Positions 7,068 to 15,485 of a stretch of DNA of 47,415 nucleotides are shown piece after piece (the first letter of the stretch is position 1; every line of letters begins with the position of its first letter). A model generated the notes under the pieces. The model ran no database searches and was not told where the DNA came from. It saw only the letters and a program-made list of their open reading frames with translations. The DNA comes from an uncultured Prevotella sp. Lineage in GTDB: Bacteria > Bacteroidota > Bacteroidia > Bacteroidales > Bacteroidaceae. The stretch is from the NCBI GenBank assembly GCA_938028745.1, contig CALIZL010000013.1, forward strand, positions 1 through 47,415. Reading direction: 5' to 3'. Both the position numbers and the translations under genes were made by a program.

Positions 7068-7758
7068 TCTGTGGGGGCGCATCGTAAGCTTGCTGGCACC
7101 CCGCTCGTGCGCCGTGTGTGGTACGCGACTCGAACCGCAAGAAGACATTGTGTGCGCCTGTTGCAACCTTCATCTGCCTCGAACCAATTACGCCGTCGCC
7201 CCTTACGACAACGAGATGGCACAGCTGTTTTGGGGTCGTGTGCCCGTTGAACGGTGCGCCGCCCTGCTGCATTATCAGGCTGCCGCGCCTGCTAGTGCCT
7301 TGCTTTACAAGCTGAAATACGGCAATCGACCCGACTTGGGTGTGGAACTGGGACGGCTGATGGGCAAAGAACTGCTGCCAACAGGTTTCTTCGAAGGCAT
7401 CGACTTCATCGTGCCAGTGCCCTTGGCACGACAGCGGATGCGGCAAAGAGGATATAATCAGAGCGAGATGTTGGCGCAAGGCATCGCACAAGTCACTGGT
7501 TTAAAGGTGAAGCATCGGCTTATTCGCCGTGTCGTGAACACCGAAACGCAAACCCACAAAGACCGTTGGGCGCGCACCGATAACGTTAATCAGGCCTTTA
7601 AGCTGGTGCAGAGGATGCCCGAAACGGGCTGCCATGTGCTTTTTGTGGATGATGTCGTTACCACAGGAGCCACCCTGTGCGCCTGTATGGGGTGCTTGAA
7701 GGGCATTCCCAACGTAAAGATGAGCGTGCTGAGTGTGGGCGTTGCGCATACGCGGTGA
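7042..7758 (+). CDS. comF: ComF-family phosphoribosyltransferase-like protein
   Basis: A 238-residue protein with two parts. The N-terminal cysteine cluster (CAVCGT...CACC) looks like a small zinc-binding domain. The C-terminal phosphoribosyltransferase fold carries the PRPP-binding loop VLFVDDVVTTGAT and VPVPLARQRMRQRGYNQSE. ComF proteins assist uptake of single-stranded DNA during natural transformation in some bacteria; the exact reaction is not settled. The start at 7042 overlaps recX. A second ATG two codons later (MSLPK) is equally possible. A short GC-rich inverted repeat (7769-7803) lies downstream without a clear T-run. Confidence 0.88.
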   Translation: MSMSLPKISLWGRIVSLLAPRSCAVCGTRLEPQEDIVCACCNLHLPRTNYAVAPYDNEMAQLFWGRVPVERCAALLHYQAAAPASALLYKLKYGNRPDLGVELGRLMGKELLPTGFFEGIDFIVPVPLARQRMRQRGYNQSEMLAQGIAQVTGLKVKHRLIRRVVNTETQTHKDRWARTDNVNQAFKLVQRMPETGCHVLFVDDVVTTGATLCACMGCLKGIPNVKMSVLSVGVAHTR

Positions 7759-7837
7759 GGCTAAAACTGCCCCTATCCTTGTTTAGAAGGCAGAAGAGGG
7801 GGCAAAAGTGTTCAAAGCAAAAAAAGCATCAATATTA

Positions 7838-7869
7838 TTTGATAAATTGAAAAACAATTGCTATTTTTG
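7838..7869 (+). promoter_or_regulatory. Promoter of the SPFH gene
   Basis: TTTG (7838-7841), a 20-base spacer and TATTTTTG (7862-7869) fit the Bacteroidetes consensus. The predicted leader is about 100 bases. Confidence 0.6.
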
Positions 7870-7976
7870 CATCATCTTTACAAATGTGGAAACTATGGCG
7901 CTTGTTTTAGAGAGGGTATAAACAGCCCAAATAAGGGCGAGTGCCATAACTATTAACTGGATAAAACTTAAAAGGT

Positions 7977-9128
7977 ATGGGACTTTTCAACAAACTCAGG
8001 AACGAGTTCATAGACATTATCGAATGGACTGATAACACTAGCGACACCATGATATGGCGCTTTCCGCGCTATCAAGCTGAAATAAAAAATGGCGCACAAC
8101 TTATTGTGCGCGAAAGCCAAGTGGCCATATTGGTAAACGAAGGGCAGTTCGCCGACATCTACCAACCGGGGCGCCACGTGCTTAGCACCAACAATATGCC
8201 CATACTGAGCACCATCATGGGCTGGAAATATGGCTTTAACTCGCCATTCAAGGTTGATGTTTATTTTGTTAACACCAAGCAATTCCTCAACATTAAGTGG
8301 GGAACGGCTAACCCCATCATGCTGCGCGACCCAGAGTTTGGCCCTATCCGCATGCGCGCCTTCGGCTCTTATTGTTTCCGCGTGAACGCCGACCCGCGAA
8401 AGTTCATCACCAACGTGGCCGGAACAAGCGGCAATTTCACCGCCGAAGCCATTACAGAGCAGCTGCGCAACTTCGTTATCACTAAGTTTACCGACTATCT
8501 CGGAGAAAGTAAAATAGCAGCCCTAGACCTTGCCGGCAACCTCAATGAGTTCTCTGCTGACCTTACCGAGGGGCTGAAACCCGACTTTGAGGAATATGGA
8601 TTGGAGCTGACGAAGTTCTTGGTAGAGAACATCTCGCTGCCCGAAGCCGTTGAAAAGGCTCTCGACAAGCGCACAAGCATGGGCGTTATCGGCAATATGG
8701 GCACCTATACGCAAATGCAATTCGCCGACTCGCTTGTGGAAGGCGCTGCCAGTGGCGGCGGAAACGTTGCCGGAAACGCAATGGGTATGGGAATGGGATT
8801 TGCAATGGCCAACCAGATGACCAACCAAATGGCTGGGCAGATGGCACAGCCAGGGATGCAACAAACCCCTCAACAGCCTGCCGTGGGTGCAGGCACACCA
8901 GGCATGCCGCCGCCTCCACCCCAGCAACCAACGTTCCACATCTCAATAAACGGCCAACAGCAAGGCCCGTTCGGCTTGCCCCAATTGCAGCAAATGGTGC
9001 AAAGCGGTCAGCTAACGCGCGATACATACGTGTGGACCAGCGGCATGGCATCGTGGGATTTCGCCAAGAACGTGCCAGCCCTTGCTGCCCTCTTCGGCGC
9101 AACGCCACCGCCGCCACCTGGTATGTAG
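7977..9128 (+). CDS. SPFH-domain (virion core protein-like) protein with C-terminal GYF_2 domain
   Basis: A 383-residue cytoplasmic protein. The SPFH/band-7-like region covers about residues 20-245 (IVRESQVAILVNEGQFADIYQPGRHVL..., typical of the YdjI group once named after a poxvirus core protein). A Gly/Met/Gln/Pro-rich linker follows (about 255-310), then a GYF_2 (DUF4339) domain at about 315-370 (INGQQQGPFGLPQLQQMV...YVWTSGMASW), and the tail is PPPPPGM. In Bacillus, YdjI acts with YdjG and PspA at stressed membranes. The next gene here is a zinc-ribbon membrane protein like YdjG, so a membrane-stress or scaffold role is inferred. No PspA gene is in the window. Confidence 0.82.
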   Translation: MGLFNKLRNEFIDIIEWTDNTSDTMIWRFPRYQAEIKNGAQLIVRESQVAILVNEGQFADIYQPGRHVLSTNNMPILSTIMGWKYGFNSPFKVDVYFVNTKQFLNIKWGTANPIMLRDPEFGPIRMRAFGSYCFRVNADPRKFITNVAGTSGNFTAEAITEQLRNFVITKFTDYLGESKIAALDLAGNLNEFSADLTEGLKPDFEEYGLELTKFLVENISLPEAVEKALDKRTSMGVIGNMGTYTQMQFADSLVEGAASGGGNVAGNAMGMGMGFAMANQMTNQMAGQMAQPGMQQTPQQPAVGAGTPGMPPPPPQQPTFHISINGQQQGPFGLPQLQQMVQSGQLTRDTYVWTSGMASWDFAKNVPALAALFGATPPPPPGM

Positions 9129-9159
9129 AACGCTGTTCGCAACTTAAAGGCCTTACCTC

Positions 9160-9188
9160 CCGCCCCCATTCAAGGGCTAAGGGGGTGG
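9160..9188 (+). terminator. Weak hairpin after the SPFH gene
   Basis: CCGCCCCC (9160-9167) pairs with GGGGGTGG (9181-9188) around a 13-base loop, followed by CTTCATTTTC. It is only a weak terminator candidate. The rest of the gap to 9435 shows nothing. Confidence 0.3.
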
Positions 9189-9434
9189 CTTCATTTTCAA
9201 GTTTGCGTTAATTGGGGGGACGATAGCTTGCAAGTGTACGGTAAAGGCGCAACAGCAAAGCACGGCTGCAACGCACAGCAACTACGGCACAGTGGCAAAG
9301 GAGCAATGAGAATGGCCTGTTCGATTGCAAATTAGCCACCTGCCCTCAGCTAAACTACATGGACATCAAGCACGCATGCCCCTCCCAAACCCCTAGAATA
9401 ACCCTTACATCTCTATCCACAAACAACCCTAACT

Positions 9435-10514
9435 ATGGACTTTACAATAAACGATGCCTTACAAACCAAATGTCAAGCGTGTGGAGGCATAATGGCATAT
9501 TCGCCCAAACGTAAGATGCTGGAATGCGTCTATTGTGGCTCAACCAAAGAACTAGACCTAACGCCAGCGGCTGTTAAGGAGAACAGCTACGAACAATGGG
9601 CAAAACAATCAGACGAAAATCTGAAAGAACAAACCGTAAGCACGGTGGAGGTGAAGTGCCAACAATGTGGCGCTTTCACCACATTGCCACCCGATAAGTC
9701 GTCGGCGAAGTGCGCTTTTTGCGGCACGCCACTGATTACACAAGATGCAAAAGAACGCCGCTTTTGGCAACCCAACTACATCTTGCCTTTCGAATTCTCC
9801 CAAGACAAGTGCAGCGAGAAATTCAAGAGCTGGCTTTGTGGAAAATGGTTCGCACCATCGAAACTTAAAAAGGGCGAGTTGGACACCGACTGTTTCAAAG
9901 GGGTGTACCTGCCTTTTTGGACTTACGATGCCGACACCGTTACACGTTACCTCGGAGAAAGAGGCATAGAAAGTCGCGAAAAGGAACGAAATGAAAAGGG
10001 GGAAGAAACATATAGAACCGTGACGCACTGGACAACTGTCGACGGTGTGGTGCATGTGAGCTTCGACGATGTTATCGTTCCCGCCACAAAAGCCTTGCCC
10101 GAAAACATCCTCAACGACCTAAGTTGGTGGGACTTGAATAAACTTGTGCCTTACAATCCGGAGTTCTTGGCGGGCTTTATCACCGACTTATATACCATCA
10201 ACTTTCGTGAAGGCTTAGCCACAGCCAAAAGTAAGATGCAGGATAAGATTGAAAGCGAGGTGAAAGCAGACATTGGCGGCGACAAGCAACGTATTAAAAG
10301 TATGGACACTGACTACAACAACGTGATGTTCAAACTCATACTGTTGCCCCTCTGGATAAGTGTTCTACGCTATAAAGGCAAGGCTTACCAATTTGTGGTG
10401 AATGGCCGGACGGGAGAGGTTACGGGCGAATATCCGCTCGATAAGCTAAAAGTATTTCTCACCGTGTTGGCATTCCTCATCGTGTCGGCGTTGCTCCTTT
10501 ACTGGTTAGGTTAG
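9435..10514 (+). CDS. Zinc-ribbon membrane protein (YdjG-like)
   Basis: A 359-residue protein with two CxxC...CxxC zinc ribbons at the N-terminus (Cys13/16/31/34 and Cys75/78/93/96). A large middle region (YILPFEFSQDKCSEKFKSWLCGKWFAPSKLKKG..., GVYLPFWTYDADT) is typical of proteins often mis-annotated as primosomal protein N-prime helicases. One C-terminal membrane segment lies at about 335-357 (VFLTVLAFLIVSALLLYWLG). No helicase motif is present. The ribbons would lie in the cytoplasm. Together with the SPFH/GYF_2 protein upstream it matches the Bacillus ydjG-ydjI partnership, although here each gene may have its own promoter because the gap is 306 bp. Confidence 0.75.
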   Translation: MDFTINDALQTKCQACGGIMAYSPKRKMLECVYCGSTKELDLTPAAVKENSYEQWAKQSDENLKEQTVSTVEVKCQQCGAFTTLPPDKSSAKCAFCGTPLITQDAKERRFWQPNYILPFEFSQDKCSEKFKSWLCGKWFAPSKLKKGELDTDCFKGVYLPFWTYDADTVTRYLGERGIESREKERNEKGEETYRTVTHWTTVDGVVHVSFDDVIVPATKALPENILNDLSWWDLNKLVPYNPEFLAGFITDLYTINFREGLATAKSKMQDKIESEVKADIGGDKQRIKSMDTDYNNVMFKLILLPLWISVLRYKGKAYQFVVNGRTGEVTGEYPLDKLKVFLTVLAFLIVSALLLYWLG

Positions 10515-11170
10515 CAGGCTTAAACCAAAATTGCTTGGGTTAGCGGGCCAAATCCAACTTCGACCTACATGTCTGGCGAGCCAATAAAATGCTACGAAGG
10601 GCGGAATGGTGCGTGCGATAGGCGTTGGAGCGGACATAGATAAGGTCGTCATTGTATACCGACAACTCGGTTTTTATGATGATGGAAAAGCCAAAACGTC
10701 ATTAAAGAAATGAACAAAAGATTGGGATCTGGGGTGAGTAGAATGGCAGAACAACTATTGTGAGCATACTTGGAGGTGTGAAAAGCCTCCGGGCATCACG
10801 TATATAATAAGAAGAATGCGTGTGCAAAGTGGTTTCCTTTAACAGAGAACCTACGGACTTTTGCCGAACGCGTGGCCACACCTTGTAGCACTAAACGTGG
10901 CGCAAGGCCGGCCAAACAAAACATAAAGCCTTACGTTCTTGTGGAGTTGCAGGCTTGACCTATGTCGAACAATACGGCATAGAGGCGACAATAGCCCTGC
11001 TCCCCACAAGGGCAAAGGCGTGTTTACATGGGATGACAAGCAAAGGTAATTCTGCACATTCAGCCCAAATCGTTAGTGGGAAACGCCCAAAGCCATGCCC
11101 AAAGCATGTTGTGCTGTCGGCGTTGTGCCCACTGTTAAGACGATGTATAAACCCTTAATCAATCGAAGAT
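10515..11170. other. Gene-free stretch
   Basis: No supported gene was seen in 656 bp. Short hairpins occur: GGAGG/CCTCC at about 10771-10790, and CTTGTGGAG against CTCCCCACAAG at about 10940-11011. The small frames crossing it have no family signature. Confidence 0.45.
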
Positions 11171-12094
11171 ATGAAACGGATGCTTGTTGTTGCGGCCTTG
11201 GTCGTAACCTTTGGTACGTTGATTAACGCCTGTGAGAGCAGGGGCGGCGGTACTGGCAGCTCAGATGATAGGGATAGCACAGAAAGAACGAACAGCATTC
11301 AGCCTACTGATTCGTTCCCTTGGGACTTCCCTCGCGACTTTACATTAAAAGATGTTGAAGTGGGCCAAACGGTACTTTCGCCAGCTGCTTTCTATGGCGG
11401 AGCCTTGCAAAGAGGCGAAGACCTAACCGCCACACTGCTGCCCATATACTGCTTTTACATAAAGGAAGTGGGGCACAACACGATAACCGTGGCAGGAATG
11501 GGCGAGGAAATAGACGTTCCGCAGGCGTTAGTTATCCCCTTACCAAAAGACGAGAAGGCGCAAAATGGCGATGTGCTGCTAACGTGGTGGCAGTCGGGAC
11601 AAGGCTTGCAACGCGCCATTGTGGTAGACGATACCAAACCATTAAGGCCAAAAGTGTGCTACTTAGACCTCGACTATAAGGCCGACGGCAGGGGATTTGC
11701 CAACAACCACGCCAACGAAGAGCTAAGGCCCAGCTCGTTTAAGGTGCTGAAAAGCGGCGAATGGATGTCGGGAGCCAGTGTGGCAGTAAACGATAACGGC
11801 AAGTGGAAGGCCGCCATCATCGTGAATATCAAAGGCAACAAGCTGTTGCTTACTGATGCTGGGAACCGAATATGGGCGGCCGAGCGGGCAAACTGCCAGC
11901 TCATTCCCTTCAACACAAACTATGCTGTGGGCGATATGGTGTGGGCAAAGCTTGGCGATGCCTTCGAACCCGACTGCAAAGTGGTGAAGTTGGACAAGCG
12001 AATAGGTAGAATAAGGGTGGAAAAGCATGGACGAATGGCTGTGTTGAGCATCCTCGATGTGACGAAAGAATTAAAGGAGCAACCAAAGAAATGA
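11171..12094 (+). CDS. Lipoprotein of unknown function
   Basis: A 307-residue protein with a lipoprotein signal: MKRMLVVAALVVTFGTLINACES, with lipobox INAC. A Ser/Thr/Asp-rich linker follows (about 24-55). The mature part seems to hold three related beta-rich modules of the small-barrel (Tudor/SH3-like) kind: VGQTVLSP...IKEVGHNTITVAGMGEEI, then GASVAVNDNGKWKAAIIVNIKGNKLLLTD, then VGDMVWAKLGDAFEPDCKVVKLDKRIGRIRV. This repeat reading is my inference from recurring Val-Gly-Asp and Lys-x-Ile patterns. No family is recognised. The following beta-helix gene has its own repeat-filled upstream gap. Confidence 0.6.
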   Translation: MKRMLVVAALVVTFGTLINACESRGGGTGSSDDRDSTERTNSIQPTDSFPWDFPRDFTLKDVEVGQTVLSPAAFYGGALQRGEDLTATLLPIYCFYIKEVGHNTITVAGMGEEIDVPQALVIPLPKDEKAQNGDVLLTWWQSGQGLQRAIVVDDTKPLRPKVCYLDLDYKADGRGFANNHANEELRPSSFKVLKSGEWMSGASVAVNDNGKWKAAIIVNIKGNKLLLTDAGNRIWAAERANCQLIPFNTNYAVGDMVWAKLGDAFEPDCKVVKLDKRIGRIRVEKHGRMAVLSILDVTKELKEQPKK

Positions 12095-12221
12095 GCCTGC
12101 AATAACAAATAACAGAAAGAAAAATGGAGGAAACTAAGAGAATAATGGGCTTAGGGAAATTGGAAATAGCATAAGGAACCTAATAAAGCTAGAATATGTA
12201 AACAAGGATAACAGGACTAGA

Positions 12222-12280
12222 TTGTTAACTCGTTAACTCATAAACTTCCCACCTCATAAACTTAAAACTTATAAACTCAG
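12222..12280. repeat. AACTCGTTAACTCATAAAC microrepeats
   Basis: A short array of AACTCAT-like units directly upstream of the beta-helix start, as seen before several other genes in the window. Confidence 0.65.
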
Positions 12281-12282
12281 AT

Positions 12283-13905
12283 ATGAAAAAGCTATCGTTA
12301 CTCACATTACTGCTCATGTTTACAGGCATGTTGGCAGCGAAAGAATACAAGGTAAGCACTGCGCACGACTTTATTAAGGCCTTGGGTTCCGACCGAACAA
12401 TAACCGTTAGTGGTGTTATCAACCTTTCTGACGTGATGGAATACGACGACCACGCGCAGAAAGCGAACATGAACAAGCTCTCGGTAGGGGAACGGCCTAG
12501 CAAGCAAGTGAACAGAGAATGCATGTTCGACGGCTATCAGCTGGTGCTCGACCAATGCAAAAACCTCATCATCCAAGGCACTAAGGGGGCTGCACTCATC
12601 GTTCGCCCGCGCTATGCCTATGTCATTAGTTTTAGAAGTGCGCATGACATCATCCTTCGTAACCTCACCTTGGGGCATACCGACGAAGGATATTGCGAGG
12701 GCGGCGTGCTGGAATTTGATGGATGTGAAGGTGTGCAGATAGACAAATGCGACCTGTACGGCTGCGGAACGGAAGGCATCACAGCCACCGACACGCGCGA
12801 ACTGAATTTCACCAAGAGCATTATACGCGATTGCAGCTATGGCATTATGACCCTGCGAAATTGTTTCAACATGACGTTTGCCGACAGCGACTTCTATCGT
12901 TGCCGTGAATTTACGCTCATCACCCTTGCCAATGCCAGCAACACCTCATTCAGCCGATGCCGATTCGCGCAAAACCAAGGACCGCTTTTCTATGTAGATA
13001 AGACCAACCTATCGTTGCGCGACTGCGAAATTCACCATTCGGGCGACTTGGGAAACATAGACGTTTACCAGCACGGAGCAACATCGTATAGCCGTGATAA
13101 CAACGAACTGAGCCCCCGCGATGTGGGATCGGAGGGCAGACCGAACCTTAAAGCCTCGCGCGAACAGGAAAATGTGGCCAATAACGCGGGTAATGATGGC
13201 GAAGAGGGAGATGATGAGGCTGACTGCGAATGCGGTGACGAAGAAGGGGATAATTTCTCGGATGAAGCACAGTGGGGCAGCGAATTGATTGAAGGATGGA
13301 AAGGAATGGGCGTGGAATTGCCAGCCTCAGTGAAGACCGACAACGTAAAAGACCTCGCCATTGCTGTTTGTAAGGCGTGGCAGGGCTTAGAAGGCGGTCC
13401 CCAGAAATTTGTTGTTAGGTACGCTAAAAAGCAGGTACGCTACGAGCGTTTCAATTTTGATAATCCCGGATCGCCCGTTAATCCCAAGAGCAGCACCTAC
13501 GCTGTATCCGACGCCAACTATGGTATCGTGGTGTATAACACCATTGCCGGCTGGTTTTATGTGGAGTGCGAAAACGGTCAAAAGCTAGATGCCGCCCTTT
13601 GGAAGCGCGATAACGGCCATAAGTTGCTGGTTGTTACCCTCACTTACGAGAGCGACACATTCTCTTCTCAGGTGTGCATGGCCTACGATTACGACCCCAC
13701 AACCCGGACACTTACGCCCGACCTCACTGTTCATAAGCGGTTAACGCAGCTCGAAGGCACATTGTGCGACCTGCCACGAAAGGGTAAGAACATCGGTGTG
13801 AGAAACATGGGGAACGACACCATGCGTTTCTATTACTTGAAATGGAACGGCAACGGCTTCTCGGCACCCGTGAAAGTGGCCGCCAACGCATACCAAAGGC
13901 CGTAA
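12283..13905 (+). CDS. Exported right-handed parallel beta-helix protein
   Basis: A 540-residue protein. It has a signal peptide (MKKLSLLTLLLMFTGMLAA). A right-handed beta-helix region covers about residues 75-275, seen from repeated short turns with the pattern LxNLTLGHT, VQIDKCDLYGCG, LNFTKSIIRDCSYG, MTFADSDFYRC, TSFSRCRFAQNQG and LSLRDCEIHHSG, as in NosD and pectate-lyase-like proteins. A very acidic, probably disordered linker follows at about 305-330 (EEGDDEADCECGDEEGD). A C-terminal domain (about 335-540) of unknown type completes it. The catalytic residues of a specific lyase family cannot be assigned. It probably acts in the periplasm or at the surface, binding or cutting a polysaccharide. 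Confidence 0.72.
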   Translation: MKKLSLLTLLLMFTGMLAAKEYKVSTAHDFIKALGSDRTITVSGVINLSDVMEYDDHAQKANMNKLSVGERPSKQVNRECMFDGYQLVLDQCKNLIIQGTKGAALIVRPRYAYVISFRSAHDIILRNLTLGHTDEGYCEGGVLEFDGCEGVQIDKCDLYGCGTEGITATDTRELNFTKSIIRDCSYGIMTLRNCFNMTFADSDFYRCREFTLITLANASNTSFSRCRFAQNQGPLFYVDKTNLSLRDCEIHHSGDLGNIDVYQHGATSYSRDNNELSPRDVGSEGRPNLKASREQENVANNAGNDGEEGDDEADCECGDEEGDNFSDEAQWGSELIEGWKGMGVELPASVKTDNVKDLAIAVCKAWQGLEGGPQKFVVRYAKKQVRYERFNFDNPGSPVNPKSSTYAVSDANYGIVVYNTIAGWFYVECENGQKLDAALWKRDNGHKLLVVTLTYESDTFSSQVCMAYDYDPTTRTLTPDLTVHKRLTQLEGTLCDLPRKGKNIGVRNMGNDTMRFYYLKWNGNGFSAPVKVAANAYQRP

Positions 13906-14008
13906 CAATAGACTTACGGCAACACCCACATAACAGGCGATAGAAGTGGAAACTGACGTGCCGCTACTAGGCCGAGTGCCGCTGTACGCAACGCAACAAC
14001 AAGCTAAT

Positions 14009-14049
14009 CTCCCCCTACCCCGCTATCCTTTGGAGACGGGAGGAGGGAG
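14009..14049 (+). terminator. GC-rich hairpin after the beta-helix gene
   Basis: CTCCCCCTACCCCG (14009-14022) can pair with CGGGAGGAGGGAG (14037-14049). It lies about 100 bases past the stop and is followed by CAAGCTTTCCC, not a clean T-run. It may be a processing or termination hairpin. Confidence 0.35.
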
Positions 14050-14136
14050 CAAGCTTTCCCTATTTATAATAAGGAAGGGTAGCTTTTTGAAACTCGTTGG
14101 TCAACAAACCGCTAGCCATGTGTCGGTACAACGGCG

Positions 14137-14240
14137 TTTGTAGCGGGGCTACAAGCACCTTGTAGGGCTGCTACAAGGCTTTTGTAGTGAGCCTACAAGC
14201 CGTTTGTAGTGCAGCTACAAGCACCTTTGTAGAGCTACAA
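14137..14240. repeat. Array of five 22-bp hairpin units
   Basis: TTGTAG begins at 14138, 14160, 14182, 14204 and 14227, each followed after 2-5 bases by the complementary CTACAA(G). The dyads therefore repeat with a 22-bp period while the loop sequences differ (CGGGG, GGCTG, TGAGC, TGCAG, AG). It lies about 165 bp upstream of the 73-residue ORF. It could be an operator array for a dimeric regulator or a set of small RNA hairpins. Confidence 0.75.
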
Positions 14241-14405
14241 CCGGCCAGTTTTTGTGGTCTATGTGTGCTTGCGGTGCTGCTGTTAGTGGCGTAAAGGCAG
14301 TTCTGGAATAGCCAATTCGTTCACACTACAATATAAGGTCTTTCAACTCTGCGTGGGTTCTCCCAGCTCGTTGTGCGACCTCCTAACTAATTAAACCAAC
14401 AATCT

Positions 14406-14627
14406 ATGCATGCAAAAGTAAACCAAATCAGTGTAGAACTCTTTGAAGGGGCTACCGTTGAAGATGCCGCCAGGCGATATTTGGCAACCAAAGGTCTGCC
14501 GCAAAGCTTACTCTGGCGAATGAAAGTGATGGATGCTTACGGGCATCTAACCGATTTTCATGCGCCATTGCAGCAGAACCCAGACATAAGGCTTGTGCCG
14601 ATTGTCGAGACAGACGTGACCGATTAG
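14406..14627 (+). CDS. Small protein, possibly beta-grasp-like
   Basis: A 73-residue ORF standing alone between two long gaps. The pattern (ISVELFEGATVEDAARRYLATKG, then MKVMDAYGHLTDFHAPLQQNP, then IRLVPIVE) is strand, helix, strand, acidic loop, strand. It loosely resembles ThiS/MoaD-type beta-grasp proteins, but the tail is VTD rather than the GG used for thiocarboxylation. No family is recognised with confidence. Composition is protein-like and the ORF is not inside a repeat. The hairpin array upstream may belong to its regulation. Confidence 0.5.
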   Translation: MHAKVNQISVELFEGATVEDAARRYLATKGLPQSLLWRMKVMDAYGHLTDFHAPLQQNPDIRLVPIVETDVTD

Positions 14628-14986
14628 CTGCCGAGCAAGCCCATTGCGCCTTGCTTTCAGGTGCCACGCCGCAACCGCCTAGCTTGCCTTCATCAGCCTT
14701 GCGCGTACAAAACGCCGGGGCTTGTTGGGGCAAATGGCAGGGACGGGGCGTGCCATTGAGCTGCATGCACCATAACGAAACGGAGTTGATATCCGCTAAA
14801 CGTTGGGTGTTAAGGGCTGCTGTGTGCCTGTTGCGCAAGTGATGAGGACCTATCAGTCAGCTCGGCAAACGGCTATTGTTAGTCCCCTGCGTTCCCCCTG
14901 CATTTCGGCTGGCAGTTATTTTCATTCTCGCTACCACTGCCTTTGCACGCGTATATATATAGATGTGTTACCATAACCCCAAAACA
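14628..14986. other. Gene-free stretch
   Basis: No supported gene and no clear promoter or hairpin was seen between the 73-residue ORF and the next exported protein. Confidence 0.4.
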
Positions 14987-15472
14987 ATGGCAAGAAGAAT
15001 ATTCATCTTACTCATGTTCCTCGCCCTAACCACAACCGCCCTTCAAGCGCAAACGCGCCGTTTCGTGGGAGCGTGGTTCTCTATTCGCTACCCTTACACG
15101 TTTAAGGCCAAGGGCGAATGCCCGTCTGAATCGATGCCTTCAAAGTACGATTCCGCCACGTTTACATCGCCCGATGGCGCATGTACGTTCTATGTATTCG
15201 CTCCCAAAGGCGATACCGACGAGGCCGACAAAATTATGCGCACCTCCAAAGACGCGCCAACAAGCAAAGGAGTGGGTGATGGCGAAGAAGTTACATTCTC
15301 CTCTTACTACGATGCTAAGCTTAAACGCACTTGTAGCTATCGCATGGTGCGCAGCAAATTAGAAAAAACTGTTTACATCCTTGGCATCCGTTTCAAAACC
15401 TACAACGACTTCGAGAAGTACAAGAAAAAGTATGAAGAGTTTAAGAAATCGCTTGAATTATACGCAATATAA
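14987..15472 (+). CDS. Small exported protein, unknown function
   Basis: A 161-residue protein from the ATG at 14987 (MARRIFILLMFLALTTTALQAQT), which gives a clean signal peptide cut after LQA. The open frame reaches back to 14963, but the eight extra residues would spoil the signal. The mature part (FVGAWFSIRYPYTFKAKG..., TFTSPDGACTFYVFAPK..., YRMVRSKLEKTVYILGIRFKTYNDFEKY) looks like a compact alpha/beta domain of a protein acting in the periplasm. It lies 13 bp before the 5'-nucleotidase gene, so the two are likely co-transcribed. Confidence 0.65.
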   Translation: MARRIFILLMFLALTTTALQAQTRRFVGAWFSIRYPYTFKAKGECPSESMPSKYDSATFTSPDGACTFYVFAPKGDTDEADKIMRTSKDAPTSKGVGDGEEVTFSSYYDAKLKRTCSYRMVRSKLEKTVYILGIRFKTYNDFEKYKKKYEEFKKSLELYAI

Positions 15473-15485
15473 CTACTAAACAATT

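Noticed and set aside
7769..7803. Terminator after comF
   Set aside because: Only a six-base stem with a long loop and no T-run.
14137..14240. Possible CRISPR array
   Set aside because: The 22-bp period is too short, there are no unique spacers of 30-40 bases, and each unit is a simple dyad; no cas genes are present.
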